Assembly: GCA_036274675.1 (NCBI GenBank)
Contig: DASUFE010000057.1
Span: 1 to 35,132, forward strand
Direction of reading: 5' to 3'
Source of the DNA: DASUFE01 sp036274675
GTDB lineage: Bacteria; Pseudomonadota; Gammaproteobacteria; HTCC5015
Length of the DNA: 35,132 bases
The notes below the pieces were generated by a model. That model worked only from the letters and a program-made list of their open reading frames with translations, was not told where the DNA came from and did not search any database. The position numbers and the translations under genes are program-made. Positions 30,990 through 35,132 of this stretch are shown in pieces (within the stretch, counting starts at the first letter, position 1; each line of letters opens with the position of its first letter).

Positions 30990-32429
30990 ATGATCGTGTC
31001 GACATCAAGGAAAAGTGAACGCCTCTCATTGCACGGCCTGTGGTCTTCACGCACCGCTTTCGTTCTCGCCGCCACCGGCTCTGCTGTCGGCCTCGGCAAT
31101 ATCTGGAGATTTCCCTATGTCGCCGGCGAGAACGGCGGAGGTATTTTCGTCCTGTTGTATGTCGCATGTATTTTCCTGATCGGAATACCGATCATGATGA
31201 CCGAGCTTATGCTCGGCCGCCGTGGGCGCCGTAATCCTCTGGACACGATGCGACTTATAGCCGTGGAGGAAAGGCATTCGCCTCATTGGGTGTGGATAGG
31301 CCGGACCGCGATGCTGGCTGGCCTCCTTATCCTGTCTTACTACAGCGTAATCGCCGGCTGGATCATGGCGTATATTTTCCGAACCGCCGGCGGAGTGTTC
31401 CACGGCATGCAGGATGCGACAGAATTCGAGGCTATCTTCTCGGCGCTGATCGTCGATCCGGAGCGCCTGATCGCCTGGCATTCCATTTTCATGGTTCTTA
31501 CCGTCGCGATTGTGGCGCACGGGATTGAACGTGGTCTGGAGCGGGCCGTGAAAATCATCATGCCGGCCCTTTGTTTCATTCTGCTGCTGTTGCTGCTCTA
31601 CGCCGCGACCACTCCCGGCTTCATAGCCGGATTGAAATTCATGTTCTCGCCGGATATCAGCAAGCTCAACAGCACCAGCGTGTTGTTTGCGATGGGAATG
31701 GCTTTTTTCTCACTCAGTCTGGGTACCGGGGCGATCATGATGTACGGTTCCTATTTACCGAAGGGAGGCTCGATCGGCGGCATGGCAGTAGCCGTGGCCC
31801 TTGCGGATACGCTGATTGCACTACTGGCCGGCGTCGCGATTTTCTCCATTGTATTCGCGAATGGCCTTGAACCCACCGCGGGTCCTGGCCTGGTATTCAT
31901 CACGCTGCCGGTGGCTTTCGCCAAGATGCCTATGGGCACTTTGATCGGAGTGCTGTTTTTCATACTGCTATTGTTCACGGCGCTTGCTTCGGCGATCGCG
32001 CTGCTGGAGCCATGGGTGGCATGGCTGGTGGAGAATAAAAACCAGGGAAGAATCCAGGCCGCTTGTATCTGCGGTCTGGTTGTCTGGATATTGGGGCTGG
32101 GAACCGTGTTCTCGTTTAATCTCTGGGCGGATTACAAATGGACTTTCCCGGTCGATCTTGGAAGAGTGAGATACGTGCTATTCGAGGACAAGACTTTTTT
32201 CAACGTCGTGGATTTTTTGACCTCCAATATTCTGCTGCCTCTCGGCGGGCTGCTGACGGCCCTGTTTACCGGGCATCTGATGCGCCGCCAATCATGTCAG
32301 GACGAGCTGCAGATCGGCAGCAAGACATTCAATTTATGGTATTTTGTGTTGCGCAATATTTCGCCGATCGCGGTCGGAATCGTGTTTTTGCATGCGGTGG
32401 GAGTCTTTAAATGGGTTGGCATCGGCTAA
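30990..32429 (+). CDS. Sodium-dependent transporter, NSS/SNF family
   Basis: A 479-residue inner-membrane symporter of the neurotransmitter:sodium symporter family (LeuT-like), probably taking up an amino acid with sodium. The N-terminal signature WSSRTAFVLAATGSAVGLGNIWRFPYVAGENGGG contains TM1 and the sodium/substrate site; about 11-12 hydrophobic helices follow, including SVLFAMGMAFFSLSLGTGAIMMYGSYL (TM6-TM7 region). The frame runs on upstream into the smpB region, but ATG 30990 gives the normal N-terminus. The ribosome binding site is weak. It stands between smpB and rnfH, where ratA is usual. The substrate cannot be read from sequence. Confidence 0.9.
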   Translation: MIVSTSRKSERLSLHGLWSSRTAFVLAATGSAVGLGNIWRFPYVAGENGGGIFVLLYVACIFLIGIPIMMTELMLGRRGRRNPLDTMRLIAVEERHSPHWVWIGRTAMLAGLLILSYYSVIAGWIMAYIFRTAGGVFHGMQDATEFEAIFSALIVDPERLIAWHSIFMVLTVAIVAHGIERGLERAVKIIMPALCFILLLLLLYAATTPGFIAGLKFMFSPDISKLNSTSVLFAMGMAFFSLSLGTGAIMMYGSYLPKGGSIGGMAVAVALADTLIALLAGVAIFSIVFANGLEPTAGPGLVFITLPVAFAKMPMGTLIGVLFFILLLFTALASAIALLEPWVAWLVENKNQGRIQAACICGLVVWILGLGTVFSFNLWADYKWTFPVDLGRVRYVLFEDKTFFNVVDFLTSNILLPLGGLLTALFTGHLMRRQSCQDELQIGSKTFNLWYFVLRNISPIAVGIVFLHAVGVFKWVGIG

Positions 32430-32436
32430 TCAAAAC

Positions 32437-32500
32437 TGCTCGGCTCGCGCTCCTGCTTCGCACTACTGGTGCGTAAACCGCGCTTTCCCGAGCATTTTTA
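32437..32500 (+). terminator. Possible terminator after the transporter
   Basis: TGCTCGG (32437-32443) pairs with CCGAGCA (32488-32494), directly followed by TTTTTA. The long loop holds a smaller CGCAC/GTGCG hairpin. A second small hairpin TGTGC-GAA-GCACA lies at 32506-32518. Confidence 0.4.
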
Positions 32501-32573
32501 TCCCATGTGCGAAGCACACGGTATATTCGCCGCACGCTTGCGACGTTTTGAGCTCCGCAAATTCTAAATTTTT

Positions 32574-32846
32574 ATGTTCAAAATCGAGGTTGCATACGCT
32601 CGCTCCGACAGCCAGCTGATAATAGAGCTTGAAGTGGAGGAAGGGGCTACGATCGAAGAGGCGATAAGCAGCTCGGGCATACTGCTTAAATTTCCTGAAA
32701 TTGATTTATCGGTCAACAAAGTGGGAGTGTTCGGCAAGCAGATGGCGCTGGAGCGCCCGGTGCGCGAGGGTGAACGCATCGAAATATATCGCGGGCTCGT
32801 CGCCGATCCGAAGCAGGCCCGGCGTCGGCAGGCCCGGGCGCAATAA
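32574..32846 (+). CDS. rnfH: RnfH/RatB family ubiquitin-fold protein (UPF0125)
   Basis: A 90-residue beta-grasp (ubiquitin-like) protein. FKIEVAYARSDSQLIIELEVEEGATIEEAI, SVNKVGVFGKQMALE and REGERIEIYRGLVADPKQARRRQA fit the RnfH/RatB family along the whole length. The biochemical role is unsettled. Normally it follows ratA (the RatA toxin / COQ10-like gene) and precedes bamE; here ratA is absent but bamE is present, convergent, 25 bases away. Gene context supports the call; function is open. Confidence 0.92.
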   Translation: MFKIEVAYARSDSQLIIELEVEEGATIEEAISSSGILLKFPEIDLSVNKVGVFGKQMALERPVREGERIEIYRGLVADPKQARRRQARAQ

Positions 32847-32871
32847 TCCAACCGTCCGTAGAGGCGGTTAT

Positions 32872-33237
32872 CTATTCAGGCAGAATATCCTCGCTGGCAT
32901 CATCGCGTTCTTCCGCCGACGGTACGTCATCGCCTCCGGTGACCTGTACCAGCGTATCGCCCTTGAACTCCAGAATGATGCGGTGTTCCTTGTATTCGCC
33001 GCTTCTGGTCTTGTAACGCGAAATATAATTCCAGTGTGATTGATCGAAGGGTTCCTGCAGAACCGGTGCACCCATCAGGTAGCGCACCTGCTCCCGGGTC
33101 ATACCCGGTTTCAGGCGTCTGATGGCCGTCTGTTCGAGCCGGTTGCCTTGATTGATGGGCATGCGGTAGCAGCCGGGAAGGAACGCCGCCATCATGGCGA
33201 CGGTGAATATACACACACTGACTTTAACTCTTAACAC
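32872..33237 (-). CDS. bamE: Outer membrane protein assembly factor BamE
   Basis: Small lipoprotein of the BAM complex that inserts beta-barrel proteins in the outer membrane. The 121-residue product has a signal peptide ending in FLPGC with lipidated C23 (next residue Tyr, allowing outer-membrane sorting). The SmpA/OmlA core follows: QGNRLEQTAIRRLKPGMTREQVRYLMGAPVL, HWNYISRYK and LEFKGDTLVQV. The tail is acidic. The start is a GTG; a GGAAGAG lies somewhat far upstream. It is divergent from fur, the common arrangement. Confidence 0.95.
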   Translation of the reverse strand: MLRVKVSVCIFTVAMMAAFLPGCYRMPINQGNRLEQTAIRRLKPGMTREQVRYLMGAPVLQEPFDQSHWNYISRYKTRSGEYKEHRIILEFKGDTLVQVTGGDDVPSAEERDDASEDILPE

Positions 33238-33261
33238 AGTACTGTCTCTTCCTTATATAAT
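33231..33261 (+). promoter_or_regulatory. Candidate promoter of fur
   Basis: Perfect TATAAT at 33256-33261 with TTAACA at 33231-33236; the 19-base spacer is long. The predicted transcript starts about 55 bases before the fur start codon. No clear Fur box was seen. Confidence 0.4.
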
Positions 33262-33321
33262 GGGGCGCATCTTATCACAGCCCCCGATATTTCAGCAGAT
33301 CCTCTGACAGGAGAAAACCCC

Positions 33322-33741
33322 TTGGAATCCCAGGACCTCAAAAAAGCAGGACTTAAAATTACTCTGCCTCGCATGAAGATCCTGCAGATACTGGAGGGAA
33401 GTGACAAGCGCCATATGAGCGCCGAGGATATATACAAGCTGCTGCTGGAGGCCGGGGATGAAATCGGGCTGGCGACGATATATCGGGTATTGACCCAGTT
33501 CGAAACAGCGGGACTGGTGATTCGTCATCACTTCGAAGGCGGACAGGCCGTTTTCGAAATGGACCGGGGCAGGCATCACGACCATCTGGTCTGTGTGAAA
33601 TGCGGCAAGGTGACGGAGTTCGTCGATGAAATGATCGAGCAGCGGCAAAAAGCCATTGCGGAAAAGCACGGATTCCAGTTAACCGACCACAGCATGATAC
33701 TTTACGGCCACTGCTCCAATCCCAAATGCCAGAAAGGCTGA
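33322..33741 (+). CDS. fur: Ferric uptake regulator
   Basis: Iron-responsive transcription regulator. The 139-residue protein has the winged-helix region KITLPRMKILQILE, HMSAEDIYKLL and IGLATIYRVLTQFETAGLV. Metal ligands include the HHDH cluster (85-88), the structural zinc pair C91/C94 (CVKCGK) and a second pair C131/C136 (HCSNPKC). The start is a TTG at 33322: GGAG is 8 bases before it, and the next ATG would remove part of the DNA-binding helix. It is divergent from bamE; the usual neighbour recN is not in view, and an insertion sequence lies 113 bases downstream. Confidence 0.95.
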   Translation: MESQDLKKAGLKITLPRMKILQILEGSDKRHMSAEDIYKLLLEAGDEIGLATIYRVLTQFETAGLVIRHHFEGGQAVFEMDRGRHHDHLVCVKCGKVTEFVDEMIEQRQKAIAEKHGFQLTDHSMILYGHCSNPKCQKG

Positions 33742-33854
33742 TCGCCGCATCATTTCATTCACTTCGACATGAAGGCGCGAATAGCCGGGCTTGCCGGGAG
33801 ATCTGAAATCCCGTCGCCGCCCGTGTCCGCTTCAATTTCTGTTTGACCGACTAG

Positions 33855-35132
33855 CAGCTTGTTGAAATAAGGACGATAAAGGTCTTTTTGGTAAAATTCA
33901 AACACGATTATCTGATTTGGAGCCCTGGATGCGTGGATCTGATATTAGCCAGCCGAGTTTGTTCGTTGCCAAGACGGTAGAGGATTTTGTTCCGAAGGCG
34001 CATCCGTTGAGAGCCTTGAGGAAGCTGGTGGATGAGGCGCTGGCGGATCTGGACGAACTGTTTGACAGGATATATTCGGACATTGGGAAGACATCGATTG
34101 CGCCGGAGCGTTTACTCCGAGCGTCGTTATTGCAGGTTTTGTATACGATTCGTAGTGAGCGACAGTTGGTGGAGCATATTCAATACAATCTGCTGTACCG
34201 CTGGTTTGTGGGTCTGGAGTTGGACGATGCGGTGTGGGATCACTCGACGTTTAGCAAGAACCGGGAGCGGCTGCTGGATCATCAGGTGATGCCGGCGTTG
34301 TTCGAGTCGGTGCTGAAGCTGGCGCGCAAGCGTCATTTATTGTCGTCGGAGCATTTCAGCGTAGACGGGACGCTGATTCAGGCGTGGGCATCGCATAAGA
34401 GTTTCCGGCCGCGGGATGATGACGACCCTTCGGGTGGCGAGAGGGATTTTCGCGGAGAGCGCCGGACCAATGACAGCCATGCCTCCACGACCGATCCGGA
34501 TGCCGAGATCATGCGTAAATCGGCTGGCCAGGAAGCGCGGTTGAGTTACGGGGTGGATCATCTGATGGAGCATCGGAACTATATAGTGGTGGGCGTGAAT
34601 ACACGCCGCTCAGCCCGTGAACACGAGCGCAAGGGAGCCCTTAAGACCGTGGATGAGGCGCTGCCGGAAGACCGGCGGATTACCCTGTGCGGGGATTGCG
34701 GTTTTGACACGGCTGGGTTTATTGAGGGTTGTCGGGAACGGAATATCACGCCCCATGTGGCGCAAAATCATAACCGGCGGGGTGGATCGGCATTGGATGC
34801 GCGCACCACCCGGCATGCGGGTTATCTCATCAGCATGCGCAAACGCAAGATGATTGAAACCACCTTTGGCTGGGCCAAGCAGTACGGCGGATTGCGGCGG
34901 ATGATGTACCGCAGCCTGGAACGCGTTTCGGCCCAGGTCACTTTCACAATGGCGGTATTCAATCTTATGCGAATACGCAACATTGAAATGGCGATGCAAT
35001 CAGGGTAACCCAGAAGCCCTATGCAATAGCCAATCGAATGGGTCCATAGCAGAGTCAGACAAAACATTCATCCGCAGATAAGTCCGGACATATGAAAAAT
35101 ACGAAACAAATTTGGCGTTTTTCAACAAGCTG
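33855..35132 (+). mobile_element. IS5-like insertion sequence
   Basis: Terminal inverted repeats CAGCTTGTTGAAA (33855-33867) and TTTCAACAAGCTG (35120-35132) bound 1278 bases with one intact transposase gene. The left end is preceded by CTAG (33851-33854), a typical 4-bp IS5-type target; the right flank is outside the window, so the duplication cannot be confirmed. The window ends on the last base of the element. Confidence 0.85.
33929..35008 (+). CDS. IS5-family transposase
   Basis: A 359-residue DDE transposase. The N-terminal region (SLFVAKTVEDFVPKAHPLR to STFSKNRERLL) is the InsH/DUF772 type domain. The DDE catalytic core follows, with D146 (SVDGTLIQAW), D256 (LCGDCGFD) and E310 (KMIETTFGWAK). 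HASTTDPDAEIMRKS is also characteristic. ATG 33929 gives the family N-terminus MRGSD, with GGAG 6 bases before it. The gene is intact with no frameshift, so the element may be active or recently moved. IS1182-type naming is an alternative classification. Confidence 0.92.
   Translation: MRGSDISQPSLFVAKTVEDFVPKAHPLRALRKLVDEALADLDELFDRIYSDIGKTSIAPERLLRASLLQVLYTIRSERQLVEHIQYNLLYRWFVGLELDDAVWDHSTFSKNRERLLDHQVMPALFESVLKLARKRHLLSSEHFSVDGTLIQAWASHKSFRPRDDDDPSGGERDFRGERRTNDSHASTTDPDAEIMRKSAGQEARLSYGVDHLMEHRNYIVVGVNTRRSAREHERKGALKTVDEALPEDRRITLCGDCGFDTAGFIEGCRERNITPHVAQNHNRRGGSALDARTTRHAGYLISMRKRKMIETTFGWAKQYGGLRRMMYRSLERVSAQVTFTMAVFNLMRIRNIEMAMQSG

Noticed and set aside
32430..32573. Remnant of ratA
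   Set aside because: The interval is only 144 bases and no frame shows COQ10/RatA-like residues; it holds hairpins only.
33795..33813. Terminator after fur
   Set aside because: CGGGA/TCCCG gives only a 5-bp stem with no T-run, too weak to list.
1..35132. CRISPR array, tRNA, rRNA or prophage
   Set aside because: No regularly spaced direct repeats, cloverleaf genes, rRNA segments or phage structural genes were found in a read-through of both strands.

Overview
This window looks like chromosomal DNA of a free-living, moderately GC-rich proteobacterium. I favour a non-enteric gammaproteobacterium, with a gamma/beta borderline lineage as the alternative. Grounds: lpxK-trm112-kdsB order, BamE and Fur (Gram-negative envelope and iron control), sdhE followed by ygfX, ygfZ beside the sdh cluster, cysM followed by rlmD, and yafS-rnhA-dnaQ order. 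No tRNA, rRNA or CRISPR was seen. The window starts inside lpxK and ends on the last base of an insertion-sequence inverted repeat, which suggests a contig end caused by a repeat.

Layout. 1-3000: lipid A/KDO genes (lpxK 3' part, a Trm112-like zinc protein, kdsB), then a membrane methyltransferase and a small kinase-fold protein. 3158-4831: a Nudix ADP-ribose pyrophosphatase and malate dehydrogenase. 5012-7055: a three-gene envelope operon of unknown role (six-helix membrane protein, one-helix protein, lipoprotein with a stand-alone SecD-head-like domain). 7056-7523: noncoding, with a strongly foldable segment rich in CCUCC. 7524-8730: CBS-domain protein and GNAT acetyltransferase. 8737-14285: ygfZ divergent from a complete succinate dehydrogenase operon that begins with the assembly factor SDHAF4 and ends with SdhE and YgfX; a palindromic MITE-like repeat sits exactly at the sdhB stop.

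14357-28148 is dense in signal transduction. It has a CHASE2-adenylate cyclase, a REC-HPt protein, a CHASE2-Ser/Thr kinase / PP2C phosphatase / FHA operon, a GAF-HD-GYP protein and a protein with two cyclic-nucleotide-binding domains fused to rhodanese. Housekeeping genes pdxJ, cysM and rlmD are interspersed. Kinase, phosphatase and phosphothreonine reader form one transcription unit, while the cyclase and the cNMP-rhodanese protein are a plausible source and receiver of cAMP.

28359-33741: yafS-like methyltransferase, rnhA, dnaQ, smpB, a sodium:neurotransmitter-symporter-family transporter (in the place where ratA often lies), rnfH, bamE and fur. 33855-35132: an intact IS5-like insertion sequence with 13-bp terminal repeats next to CTAG. 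Its end sequence matches the start of the repeat at sdhB.

The best candidates for new biology are the SecD-head lipoprotein operon, the CCUCC-rich RNA after it, and the CHASE2 kinase/phosphatase/FHA cluster. All functional statements rest on reading the sequence and on family knowledge; no database search was run.
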